Positions 1 through 6,321 are shown, counted from the stretch's first letter. The stretch: 24,880 nt of DNA from Bacillota bacterium (GCA_023390635.1 JAEWCM010000108.1:1-24880); one strand, 5' to 3'. A program made the numbers and translations. Notes: a model not told the origin generated them from the letters alone.

Positions 1-1022
1 GGGGAGGATTCATCCATAAAGCGTTTGCCTTGTAGGTTAACTAAAATTGCGGTATTCTTTTCTTCAAAAGTAGGGTCGAACCATTGCGGAGCAATCGGAC
101 GGCCGTTACCGAGTCCCGGTAAGCTAGCCGGATCACCTGCCCTGTACTTTTCGTAAAGTTCGGGAATTTCCTCAGTCTGCGGCCCGGGGGCTACAGCGCA
201 CAGCACTCCAGAAAAAGTGGAAAAGCTTCCGGTTGTCATGGCTCCTACTCCCTGAGCCATCAGCATACCGTCACCCGTGCTGTAAGGTACGGCCATGACG
301 CGGGTCATTTCTCCGTTAGGCATGGCATGAGCCATCAATCCTTTATTGTTCTCGAAACCACCGGTAGCTAAAATTACGCCCTTCTTGGCTTTGATAAAAA
401 TGCGGCCCGTTTCGGTTTTGGCTTCAATTCCCAGGACCGCTCCCTGATCATCGGCAACTAAACGCAGTACCCTGGTCTTGGTCATGATCTTCCCGCCCTT
501 GCTGGTTATGAAATTAGCCAGAGCGTCAAAGTAAGCTTTGTGCTTCAAATAGCCCTGCTCTCCTGAGCCCATTTGCCAATCCTGGTTATATCCCCTGCCG
601 GACGAAAGTTTTGTAAGAGGAATGCCGTTACCCCTCAGCCAAGGGATATAGGTGTTCCTGAATGTTTCCACATAAGTCTTAGCTATAACTTGATCATGGA
701 GCCCCTCGGTATGTTTATTATACTCTTCCCAGTTTTGCAGACCCCAGCAATGAATCGTTCCACCTGAATAGGCGGAACCGCCACCCAGAAATCCACTGAT
801 TTCAGCCAGGATCACACTTTTCCCTTCCTCCGCTGCAGATGCGGCTGCAGAGAGCCCACCGTTGCCCCCGCCTGCGACCACTACATCAACTTCATAGTCC
901 CATGTGTCGGGAGTAGCAGCGGCAGCAATAGGAGTAGTTCCTGCGAACCCAGCTAATAGACCTCCGCCGGCCGCCAGCGCCGCTCCTGCTCCTTTGATAA
1001 AATCTCTTCTGTTCATGGCCAT
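1..1022 (-). CDS. Twin-arginine exported FAD-dependent fumarate-reductase-like flavoprotein, 3' end outside the window
   Basis: Open from ATG at 1022 to the window edge without a stop, giving about 340 N-terminal residues. The first residues, MAMNRRDFIKG, form a twin-arginine motif (R5, R6) followed by an Ala/Gly-rich hydrophobic stretch and an Ala-rich probable cleavage region near residue 36, so the protein should be exported folded by Tat. Residues about 45-75 (VVVAGGGNGGLSAAASAAEEG) are an FAD-binding dinucleotide fold; a second glycine-rich strand (GVILATGGFENNKG) lies near residue 225. This is the FAD_binding_2 / fumarate reductase flavoprotein family; the substrate cannot be read from the sequence. 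The 1022 start is chosen because GGGGGA lies 8 bases upstream; the ATG at 1016 is too far from it. It has its own leader and probable promoter (1023-1260) and lies after a terminator, so it is probably transcribed separately from the HTH gene upstream. Confidence 0.85.
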   Translation of the reverse strand, partial: MAMNRRDFIKGAGAALAAGGGLLAGFAGTTPIAAAATPDTWDYEVDVVVAGGGNGGLSAAASAAEEGKSVILAEISGFLGGGSAYSGGTIHCWGLQNWEEYNKHTEGLHDQVIAKTYVETFRNTYIPWLRGNGIPLTKLSSGRGYNQDWQMGSGEQGYLKHKAYFDALANFITSKGGKIMTKTRVLRLVADDQGAVLGIEAKTETGRIFIKAKKGVILATGGFENNKGLMAHAMPNGEMTRVMAVPYSTGDGMLMAQGVGAMTTGSFSTFSGVLCAVAPGPQTEEIPELYEKYRAGDPASLPGLGNGRPIAPQWFDPTFEEKNTAILVNLQGKRFMDESS

Positions 1023-1072
1023 AAATACATTCCCCCATTTAAATAATCAAACTTGCTTCATGAATGCTCGCT

Positions 1073-1108
1073 TCATTCCTTAACAGCTAAAATATAACAT
1101 TGAAGCAT
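1073..1108 (-). CDS. Possible 11-residue leader peptide upstream of the flavoprotein
   Basis: ATG at 1108 is preceded by a perfect GGAGG (1117-1113) with a 4-base spacer, and the frame encodes MLQCYILAVKE before a TGA at 1075-1073. It lies between the probable promoter and the flavoprotein start, about 50 bases before the latter. The GCTTCA inside its first codons is complementary to two downstream TGAAGC copies (in ATGAAGCGAG and ATGAAGCAAG), so alternative leader folding is possible. A ribosome site this good is unlikely to be idle, but translation and any regulatory role are inference; no amino-acid run of the classic attenuator type is seen. Confidence 0.4.
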   Translation of the reverse strand: MLQCYILAVKE

Positions 1109-1137
1109 TTGACCTCCGGTTTAATGAATTTGGTATA

Positions 1138-1153
1138 TATAATAAGTATTATA
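1138..1153. repeat. Perfect 7-base inverted repeat overlapping the probable -10, dehalobox-like
   Basis: TATAATA-AG-TATTATA on the plus strand is a perfect palindrome with a 2-base centre. Read as ATAAT-N4-ATTAT it matches 8 of 10 positions of the CprK dehalobox consensus TTAAT-N4-ATTAA, with only the outermost base of each half different. It also contains the TATAAT proposed as the -10, so the symmetry could be coincidental in AT-rich DNA. Confidence 0.35.
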
Positions 1154-1176
1154 AAGAATGCATACTCCTTATCTGG
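1148..1176 (-). promoter_or_regulatory. Probable activator-dependent promoter of the flavoprotein gene
   Basis: On the minus strand a consensus -10 TATAAT (1153-1148) is preceded, 17 bases upstream, by CCAGAT (1176-1171), a poor match to TTGACA. A good -10 with a poor -35 and repeats just upstream suits a promoter needing an activator. It would give a 5' leader of about 120 bases. Confidence 0.4.
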
Positions 1177-1187
1177 TGCCAGACCAG
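1173..1187. repeat. Inverted repeat CTGGT-N5-ACCAG, possible operator
   Basis: CTGGT-GCCAG-ACCAG has perfect 5-base arms, and the inner CTGG-TG-CCAG is also symmetric. It overlaps the poor -35 of the proposed flavoprotein promoter, with its centre near -39, where activators often bind. The function is inferred from position only. Confidence 0.35.
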
Positions 1188-1202
1188 TTGATTTTTTCGT
1201 CA

Positions 1203-1240
1203 TGATAAGGTAGGCTTTCGGAGATGATAGGGTAGGCTTT
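1203..1240. repeat. Pair of 16-base direct repeats, 22-base period
   Basis: TGATAAGGTAGGCTTT (1203-1218) and TGATAGGGTAGGCTTT (1225-1240) differ at one base. Their 22-base spacing is about two helical turns, so proteins bound to both would sit on the same face. They lie upstream of the proposed flavoprotein promoter and downstream of the terminator of the preceding gene. They look like tandem regulator sites; no known family site is recognised. Confidence 0.55.
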
Positions 1241-1264
1241 ATGCTGCCATGAGATAGTACTTAT

Positions 1265-1303
1265 AAATTAAAAAGATTGCTGACATACTGTCGTCAACAA
1301 TCT
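1265..1303 (-). terminator. Rho-independent terminator of the HTH protein gene
   Basis: Arms 1303-1293 (AGATTGTTGAC) and 1284-1274 (GTCAGCAATCT) pair over 11 positions with one G-U wobble, around an 8-base loop. On the minus strand the stem runs straight into a T-rich tail. It lies 40 bases past the TAA of the HTH gene and separates it from the flavoprotein. Confidence 0.75.
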
Positions 1304-1342
1304 CTGGACCCACTTTGTGAGTAGGATAACCGTGTTTAGATT

Positions 1343-3385
1343 TTAAACCATCCATTTATTAATCTGATCAAGTAATTTAAAGCCAGGAATTGCCCTTCCG
1401 TTCTCAATCCGGGAGAGTGTCGTTTGATCAATGCCCAATTGCTCAGCTACTTGCATTTGAGTGAGATTCCTGGCCAAACGAACTCTTTTAAGTTCCTGAG
1501 CGTTAAACCCGTTATCATTCTTCCGCTTCATGCCATCCATTTGAAGTGTTTTCTTGCCATAGCTTCTTATTCTCAGATAATGATCCACAATTTTCTGAGG
1601 AGGCTCAACAATGACGGAGAGCTCAAGCCATTTTTGCCATTTACTATAGGATCCTAGATATTGCCATCCCTGGATCAAGCCATGTTCATGCAGAGTATCC
1701 AGCATTTTTTCAAAACGCTCAATGGTCTTGGCCGGACGAGAATAGTTAAAATCCATTCTTATTCCTTCCATAATGGTGCGTACACGAATGGCTTTAAGAT
1801 AATTTAACTCCTTTTGCCTGTTTCTCCATTGCCAGGAGAAATAGCGGGCGGCTCTCTTCTCCAGGTTTTGCCGGTAAGGGTCAAACCTGAGTGCTTGCTG
1901 GGGCAAAAGGCCGGTTTGCCGACCTGGTCCCATTAAGGTCTGGGCAAACATATCCCCTGGCCGCACACACCAAATATATTGATCGGAGTTTTCCTTGACA
2001 GCGCTTATAGCATGGGCATTGAATTCCAGTAAATTTCCGGTCACCAATTCCCGTCCCATTTTCTGCAATGAACAACCATTGGAATTAATTCCTTTTAAGG
2101 TTTGGTGCTCGGCATCAATCCAAATATATTTAAGGATTTCCATATGACGGGCAATACGCCCGCGCCATTCCTGTTTATAGCCTCCCCGGCGTCCATTACC
2201 GCCCTTTTGCTCCATCAAGCCGCGCATCCGCAAAAAATCATCGGCCGTGATTATAATCATTTCCTCAGGGTGACGCACGGATTGGAGCCAGATATGAAAA
2301 ATAATATCCAGCACATCTGCTGTCTCGTCATCCATGGCAGCTGCAATTTCTTGCTGCCGCATCAGGCAGGCCTTCAGCTCTTCTTCATTGTTGATTGAAT
2401 CAATTGCAGAGAGCCTGATTTGGGCCAATCCTTTAACGGTCCCCTTAAAATTATTCAGGCTAGCCGTAAGCCAGGGCTGATCCAGGGAAACACCAAATCC
2501 TCCGGCACCAATCTCCGTTCGCAATTGCTGATAAAGGGCACTCGTGCTTGTGGTAAGATAACCTGACTCTTCGGGCAGGTATTTCAGTAGTCGTCCTGTA
2601 TTACGCGTTGAGTTTTCGATACCCAAAAAAGCTTCTATCTCCGAAATGGATTTATGAGATAAATCGAATCTCTGATTAAAGGCATGAATCACTCCCTGTT
2701 GGTATGCTCTAACTTGACTTCCGGTGCTGTTTTTAGCATTGCCCCGGCAGATAATATAGTTAAGATCATGACTCCATCTTGAATCCTCTTTTTCCAGGTT
2801 GTAATCAAGCCTCACTCTGTTCACCATGATGTTGAGGGCCCAGGGGATAGAGTATTCCCAATTCCATTCTACCATGTCGTCCCAAATTCTTTCCCTGTCC
2901 ATGGTGTCTGATATCTGCCGCTGCACTGTGCTCTGAACTTTATGTACTAAATCGGGTGATAGAGCGGCAATATTTCTTTGTTTTGCCGGGTCATAATACA
3001 GCCGTAAATATGATCTCCTATAAGGCTGCGTTTGGTCTTCTTCCTTCATCGCAATATCAAGAAAAGTTTCCAGCAAATTTTTGGTAACCGAAGAAATAAC
3101 CAAGTCACAAAAATTAGAATAGTCACGATAGGCTTTTTTCCATCTTTCCAAAATCTCAGGTACTAAAGCTCTCCGGGCTTTAAGCAGCAATTGTTCATGG
3201 TTAATATTGAGTATAGGATAATGCACAGTATCAGTCAGATCACCCCAAAAAAGAATCTGCTCCTGATGGATATCCTTGGGATGATAACTGCTGATAATGT
3301 AATTTTTTTCTATACTTTCACCAACTTCAGGCATAGAAGCATGTATTGATTGAATCATCGTCCGAACACTTGTGTTCAATCGCAC
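1343..3385 (-). CDS. Large protein of unknown function with C-terminal HTH_XRE domain
   Basis: About 680 residues; the last 55 (QELKRVRLARNLTQMQVAEQLGIDQ onward, ending TLSRIENGRAIPGFKLLDQI) are a clear Cro/C1-type helix-turn-helix. The rest matches no family I recognise with confidence. It is largely helical-looking, rich in Trp, Arg and Tyr, with no signal peptide or membrane segment, so cytoplasmic. Residues about 382-405 (DDFLRMRG followed by a Gly/Arg-rich GGNGRRGGY) recall plasmid replication-initiator-like proteins, but only as an impression. Start: the frame opens with a TTG at 3451, but that TTG is part of a probable -35 box, while GGAGG at 3395-3391 lies 5 bases before GTG at 3385 and 11 before TTG at 3379; I chose 3385. 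A probable promoter lies just upstream and a terminator just downstream, so it is probably monocistronic. It may regulate the flavoprotein downstream; that is inference. Confidence 0.75.
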   Translation of the reverse strand: MRLNTSVRTMIQSIHASMPEVGESIEKNYIISSYHPKDIHQEQILFWGDLTDTVHYPILNINHEQLLLKARRALVPEILERWKKAYRDYSNFCDLVISSVTKNLLETFLDIAMKEEDQTQPYRRSYLRLYYDPAKQRNIAALSPDLVHKVQSTVQRQISDTMDRERIWDDMVEWNWEYSIPWALNIMVNRVRLDYNLEKEDSRWSHDLNYIICRGNAKNSTGSQVRAYQQGVIHAFNQRFDLSHKSISEIEAFLGIENSTRNTGRLLKYLPEESGYLTTSTSALYQQLRTEIGAGGFGVSLDQPWLTASLNNFKGTVKGLAQIRLSAIDSINNEEELKACLMRQQEIAAAMDDETADVLDIIFHIWLQSVRHPEEMIIITADDFLRMRGLMEQKGGNGRRGGYKQEWRGRIARHMEILKYIWIDAEHQTLKGINSNGCSLQKMGRELVTGNLLEFNAHAISAVKENSDQYIWCVRPGDMFAQTLMGPGRQTGLLPQQALRFDPYRQNLEKRAARYFSWQWRNRQKELNYLKAIRVRTIMEGIRMDFNYSRPAKTIERFEKMLDTLHEHGLIQGWQYLGSYSKWQKWLELSVIVEPPQKIVDHYLRIRSYGKKTLQMDGMKRKNDNGFNAQELKRVRLARNLTQMQVAEQLGIDQTTLSRIENGRAIPGFKLLDQINKWMV

Positions 3386-3422
3386 AAACACCTCCACAAA
3401 AAAACTCAGCCTGTACAGTTTT

Positions 3423-3451
3423 ATATTACCTATTAGCCAGTAATATGGCAA
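3423..3451 (-). promoter_or_regulatory. Probable sigma-A promoter of the HTH protein gene
   Basis: TTGCCA (3451-3446), a 17-base spacer, then TAATAT (3428-3423) on the minus strand. It would start transcription near 3416, about 20 bases before the GGAGG ribosome site. This argues against the TTG at 3451 being the start codon. Confidence 0.5.
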
Positions 3452-3453
3452 GA

Positions 3454-3477
3454 CATAAAAAAAGATCGGCTATCTTT
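3454..3477 (-). terminator. Weak possible terminator after the GNAT gene
   Basis: AAAGAT-AGCCG-ATCTTT on the minus strand (3477-3461) forms a 6-base AU-rich stem followed by a T run. It is well placed 30 bases after the acetyltransferase stop, but the stem is short and probably leaky. Confidence 0.4.
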
Positions 3478-3507
3478 CCTTAAAACGCATTCGGGATAAA
3501 GGCCTGA

Positions 3508-4305
3508 TCAGCTTTGAGCGGAATCATTTTCAACTGTTCTATCCTGAAGGCTTAATTTGGGAACAGATTCAAGGGTATACCACCTTGACTGGGTATATTG
3601 TTTCTGAAAGCCAACTCTTTTATATAAGTAATAAGCTTGAGGGTTTGCCGTAGAAACTATCAAACCTGCTGTGCAAAAGCCTCCCTCTCCCAAAGTCCGG
3701 AGCAGCAGATTCAAAGCTTTGAATCCCCACCTTTTTCCTCTCTCTTCTTCCGCAATTCCAATAGCCGCGATTTCAGGCACTTTCTTGGCAAAAGAAATTT
3801 CATACATGCCAATCTCATCTTCTCCTCTGAAAATGAGCCCGACCTGCATTGCGTTATTCATATTTGATTTTAATAGTTCTTTGATATTCTCATCCGTATA
3901 AGTTTCTGAATTAGGTACATGAAAAAAGCATTGATTATAGATTTCTTTAAACCTGTGGCAGTTTTTGTCCGTGAGTCTCTCTAACAATAAATCCTTTTCA
4001 TCTGCACCAATATCATGAGAGTCGAATGTTTTTTCCATATAGTCCATTTCACCGTAAAATTTGAATTCATATTCTCCCACTTTGAAAGAAGTCTGGGACA
4101 ACTTTATACTTTCATCTGTACAAGCAAAGTAGATTTTTTCTGATCCCGCCTCCAGCAAGTGACGAATCCCCTCCTTGATGACCCTCTCGGTCATCGGGGG
4201 CTGAACCTTTTTGAGTAGAAAATAACCTTTCCCTTTTTCCCGGATTTCTTTTTGTACAAGGATATAGCTAGCCGGTTCTTCATTTACTTCAATAACATCT
4301 TCCAT
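3508..4305 (-). CDS. GNAT-family N-acetyltransferase
   Basis: 265 residues. The C-terminal half is a GNAT fold: motif A at about 181-202 (AIGIAEEERGKRWGFKALNL), where the RGKRWG turn fits the acetyl-CoA pyrophosphate-binding loop, and motif B at 218-233 (STANPQAYYLYKRVGF), typical of the family's acceptor end. The first 100 residues are a separate alpha/beta region without recognisable motifs, possibly a degenerate GNAT half. The acyl acceptor cannot be predicted. The ATG directly follows the TAA of the hydrolase gene upstream with no gap, so the two are very probably co-transcribed and translationally coupled. A weak terminator follows. Confidence 0.85.
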   Translation of the reverse strand: MEDVIEVNEEPASYILVQKEIREKGKGYFLLKKVQPPMTERVIKEGIRHLLEAGSEKIYFACTDESIKLSQTSFKVGEYEFKFYGEMDYMEKTFDSHDIGADEKDLLLERLTDKNCHRFKEIYNQCFFHVPNSETYTDENIKELLKSNMNNAMQVGLIFRGEDEIGMYEISFAKKVPEIAAIGIAEEERGKRWGFKALNLLLRTLGEGGFCTAGLIVSTANPQAYYLYKRVGFQKQYTQSRWYTLESVPKLSLQDRTVENDSAQS

Positions 4306-5034
4306 TTATTCCATCCCAATCCGTTGCAAATTTTCTTTTACCTCATGATCAAAAATCCCGCCGTGATAACATATGATCTTATCAATATCGTATTCAGCTA
4401 ACCGGCGGACCGACTGTTTAGCCCCTTCCATGTCCAGGGTGTATTCAGGATTAGCAATTCCCAACATACCGCCCTGGATGGCTAAAGCATCACCTGAAAT
4501 CAAGGTTCGGTATTTTTTCAGGTACAGGGAAATATGGCCAGGCATATGACCGGGAGTAGCAATAACCTCCACTCCGCCGCACCATGGTAACCGATCGCCG
4601 TCGTTAAGGAAAGCATCCACGCGAGCCGGACTGACAGACGCAAACATCTGCTGAAGAGCCCTGGCCCCCTCCTTCTGATCCTCCGGCAAAAAATCATACA
4701 TCCCTTCTGCCTGCTGCAGGCGCAGGGATCCCTTCTCCCCTTGAATATAAGGAACTTCATTGGCATGGGCCAATACTTGAACCTGAGGATATGTACTCTT
4801 AATCTCTGCCAGTGCCCCCATATGATCATAATCATGATGCGTGATAATAACCTTAGTCATATCGTCCAGGTTGACTCCCTGCGTGAGGGCAGCTTCTTTG
4901 AACTTGGGCAATGAACCGGGATATCCGCAGTCAATCAGCACCATCTCCTTTTCAGACTTTAAAACCACCGGATAGATGATATTGATCATTTCACCATAGC
5001 CGAGTTGTACTTTTAAAATAGTTATTTCACTCAT
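4306..5034 (-). CDS. Metallo-beta-lactamase-fold hydrolase
   Basis: 242 residues. The metal-binding motif is THHDYDHMG at 65-73, that is H66-x-D68-x-D70-H71: an HxDxDH version in which Asp replaces the usual second His, a variant found in several MBL-fold branches. Further ligands follow in the usual order: H163 within PGHMPGH, D182 within SGDAL, and H224 within YHGG. This suggests a cytoplasmic binuclear metal hydrolase; the substrate (thioester, lactone or phosphodiester) is unknown. The ATG at 5034 is chosen because AGGGG lies 6-7 bases upstream; an in-frame TTG at 5055 lacks a ribosome site. The rplL terminator lies only about 45 bases before the start, leaving little room for a promoter, so readthrough may supply expression. 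It is the first gene of a pair with the acetyltransferase. Confidence 0.87.
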   Translation of the reverse strand: MSEITILKVQLGYGEMINIIYPVVLKSEKEMVLIDCGYPGSLPKFKEAALTQGVNLDDMTKVIITHHDYDHMGALAEIKSTYPQVQVLAHANEVPYIQGEKGSLRLQQAEGMYDFLPEDQKEGARALQQMFASVSPARVDAFLNDGDRLPWCGGVEVIATPGHMPGHISLYLKKYRTLISGDALAIQGGMLGIANPEYTLDMEGAKQSVRRLAEYDIDKIICYHGGIFDHEVKENLQRIGME

Positions 5035-5069
5035 GTCTTTCCCCTCTTTTCTCAAAAAAGTACCGACAC

Positions 5070-5111
5070 TAAATAAAAACAGGACGTCCTCTGCAAAGAA
5101 GACGCCCTGTT
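5070..5111 (-). terminator. Strong rho-independent terminator after rplL
   Basis: On the minus strand arms 5111-5098 (AACAGGGCGTCTTC) and 5091-5078 (GAGGACGTCCTGTT) form a 14-base-pair stem with two G-U pairs and a 6-base loop, followed by TTTTTATTT. It lies 17 bases past the rplL stop and ends the ribosomal protein transcript before the hydrolase gene. Confidence 0.9.
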
Positions 5112-5127
5112 AAATAAGTCAAAAAGC

Positions 5128-5505
5128 TTATTTAACTTCGACAGTAGCTCCAGCTTCAGTGAGCTTAGCTTTGATAGCTTCAGCTTCATCTTTGGCAACC
5201 TTTTCTTTAACCGGCTTCGGAGCGTTGTCAACCAGATCTTTAGCTTCTTTCAGACCAAGTCCGGTTACTTCGCGTACAACTTTGATTACGTTGATCTTGG
5301 AAGCACCAGCAGCTGCCAATACAACGTCAAATTCAGTTTGTTCTTCAGCAGCAGGAGCAGCAGCGGCAGCGCCAGGAGCAGCAGCTACAGCAACAGGAGC
5401 GGATGCGCTCACGCCGAATTCTTCTTCGAATGCTTTCACCAATTCAGATAATTCGAGTACGGTTAAGCCTTTTACGGCTTCCAAAATTTCATTAACTTTA
5501 GACAT
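5128..5505 (-). CDS. rplL: 50S ribosomal protein L7/L12
   Basis: 125 residues, normal length. The N-terminal dimerisation helices (1-32, LTVLELSELVKAFEEEFGVSA) are followed by an Ala/Pro-rich hinge (about 33-52) and the conserved C-terminal domain that contacts elongation factors (EQTEFDVVL..., KEAKDLVDNAPKPVKE). L7/L12 dimers bind L10 to form the ribosomal stalk, which recruits translational GTPases. An excellent AAGGAGG precedes the ATG, as expected for the only ribosomal protein made in several copies per ribosome. It is the last gene of the rplJ-rplL unit and is followed by a strong terminator rather than rpoB. Confidence 0.98.
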   Translation of the reverse strand: MSKVNEILEAVKGLTVLELSELVKAFEEEFGVSASAPVAVAAAPGAAAAAPAAEEQTEFDVVLAAAGASKINVIKVVREVTGLGLKEAKDLVDNAPKPVKEKVAKDEAEAIKAKLTEAGATVEVK

Positions 5506-5527
5506 TATAAATTTCCTCCTTAAATAT

Positions 5528-5548
5528 AAATCAAATTATTTTTGATTT
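5528..5548 (-). repeat. AT-only-armed hairpin in the rplJ-rplL gap
   Basis: AAATCAAA-AATAA-TTTGATTT on the minus strand is a perfect 8-base inverted repeat with a 5-base loop, between the rplJ stop and the rplL ribosome site. It is AU-rich, has no T tract, and is not a terminator. It could be an mRNA processing or stability element affecting the L12:L10 ratio; that is inference. Confidence 0.45.
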
Positions 5549-5572
5549 TATTACTTTGCTTAGCTAACCCTC

Positions 5573-6100
5573 TTATTGAGCAGCCTTGAGTTTACGCACT
5601 TCTTCCAGAGCATATCCAAGTTTGCGGATCGATCCTTGAAGTACATTGGCCATGCCAGCCAAAGGAGCCTGCATTCCGCGTACCACCTGAGTGAGAAGCA
5701 CTTCGCGGGACGGCAAATCTGCCAATGCTTTGATTCCTTCCGGTCCTACAACCTTACCTTCCACGATACCGGCTTTGATAGCAAAAGTCTTTACCTTAGT
5801 ATTCTTGGCGAACTCAGATAAAACCTTTGCAGGTGCAACCGGATCAGTACTGAAAGCTACGGCAGTCGGTCCTTCCAGGAAAGTATCCAGTCCGGTAATA
5901 CCAACTTCATCAGCAGCCCGACGGACTAATGTATTCTTCAATACACGATAGTCAACGCCAACTTCACGCATCTGAGCGCGCAATTGGGTCACCTGAGCTA
6001 CCGTTAATCCGCGATAATCAGCTAAAACAACTGTCGAAGAGCTTTGCAGCTTTTCTTTGATCTCAGCAACCACTTTACTTTTTTCTTCAATATTAGGCAA
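5573..6100 (-). CDS. rplJ: 50S ribosomal protein L10
   Basis: 175 residues, the usual length. L10 anchors L7/L12 dimers to the 23S rRNA stalk base. Conserved features include ADYRGLTVAQVTQLR (about 28-42), the KNTLVRRA turn near 55-62 and the helical C-terminus that binds L12. The start is TTG at 6100 (MPNIEEKSKVV): AGGAGG at 6114-6109 is 8 bases upstream, whereas the GTG at 6109 overlaps that ribosome site and cannot use it. It has its own promoter and an L10-binding leader with attenuator upstream, so the protein probably represses its own unit. The rplL gene follows after 67 bases. Confidence 0.97.
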   Translation of the reverse strand: MPNIEEKSKVVAEIKEKLQSSSTVVLADYRGLTVAQVTQLRAQMREVGVDYRVLKNTLVRRAADEVGITGLDTFLEGPTAVAFSTDPVAPAKVLSEFAKNTKVKTFAIKAGIVEGKVVGPEGIKALADLPSREVLLTQVVRGMQAPLAGMANVLQGSIRKLGYALEEVRKLKAAQ

Positions 6101-6131
6101 TATGGGCACCTCCTTCCACCATTCCGCAACA

Positions 6132-6160
6132 ATATAAAAACCTCCGCTGCTGCAGAGGTT
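6132..6160 (-). terminator. Attenuator terminator in the L10 leader
   Basis: Minus-strand AACCTCTGC-AGCA-GCGGAGGTT (6160-6139) forms a 9-base-pair stem with one wobble, followed by a T-rich tail. It lies within the untranslated leader of rplJ. Its 5' arm (with the bases before it) can instead pair with GAGGTTGGGAA (6202-6192) in the L10-binding region, so termination should depend on whether L10 is bound. Confidence 0.8.
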
Positions 6161-6258
6161 AAGAATGCCATAGTTATACGTCCGGCTAATCTTCCCAACC
6201 TCGGCAGGTAATTAAGCTTTTCAGCCCCTGCTGTCTACAGCGGAAATCTATTCAATTC
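6135..6258 (-). promoter_or_regulatory. Ribosomal protein L10 leader (autoregulatory mRNA element)
   Basis: The minus strand carries the hallmarks of the Firmicutes L10 leader: TTTCCGCTGTAGACAGCAG (from 6245), then CTTAA and CCTGCCGAGGTT (to 6197), where GCAGG pairs with CCTGC to close the L10-binding domain. In Bacillus subtilis this leader binds L10(L12)4 and controls rplJL by attenuation. Here the CGAGGTT strand can form an 11-base-pair antiterminator with TTCTTAACCTC (6165-6155), or be held by L10 so that the terminator forms. Confidence 0.85.
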
Positions 6259-6265
6259 TTGTTGC

Positions 6266-6294
6266 AGTTTATCCTATATGACAAGCTTTGTCAA
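6266..6294 (-). promoter_or_regulatory. Sigma-A promoter of rplJ-rplL
   Basis: Consensus -35 TTGACA (6294-6289), a 17-base spacer, and TAAACT (6271-6266) as -10. It lies in the 221-base gap between rplA and rplJ, just upstream of the L10 leader, so rplJL can be transcribed apart from rplK-rplA. Confidence 0.75.
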
Positions 6295-6321
6295 GCAATG
6301 ACTTGACTCATCAAAAAGATC

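Noticed and set aside
1203..1240. Short CRISPR-like array
   Set aside because: There are only two 16-base copies with a 6-base interval; no spacers or cas genes.
3386..3451. N-terminal extension of the HTH protein from TTG at 3451
   Set aside because: The TTG has no ribosome site and forms the -35 of a good promoter; GGAGG lies downstream at 3395-3391.
5159..5545. Long open frame on the plus strand opposite rplL
   Set aside because: It is an antisense shadow produced by the Ala/Glu-rich codons of L7/L12; it has no ribosome site and no family resemblance.
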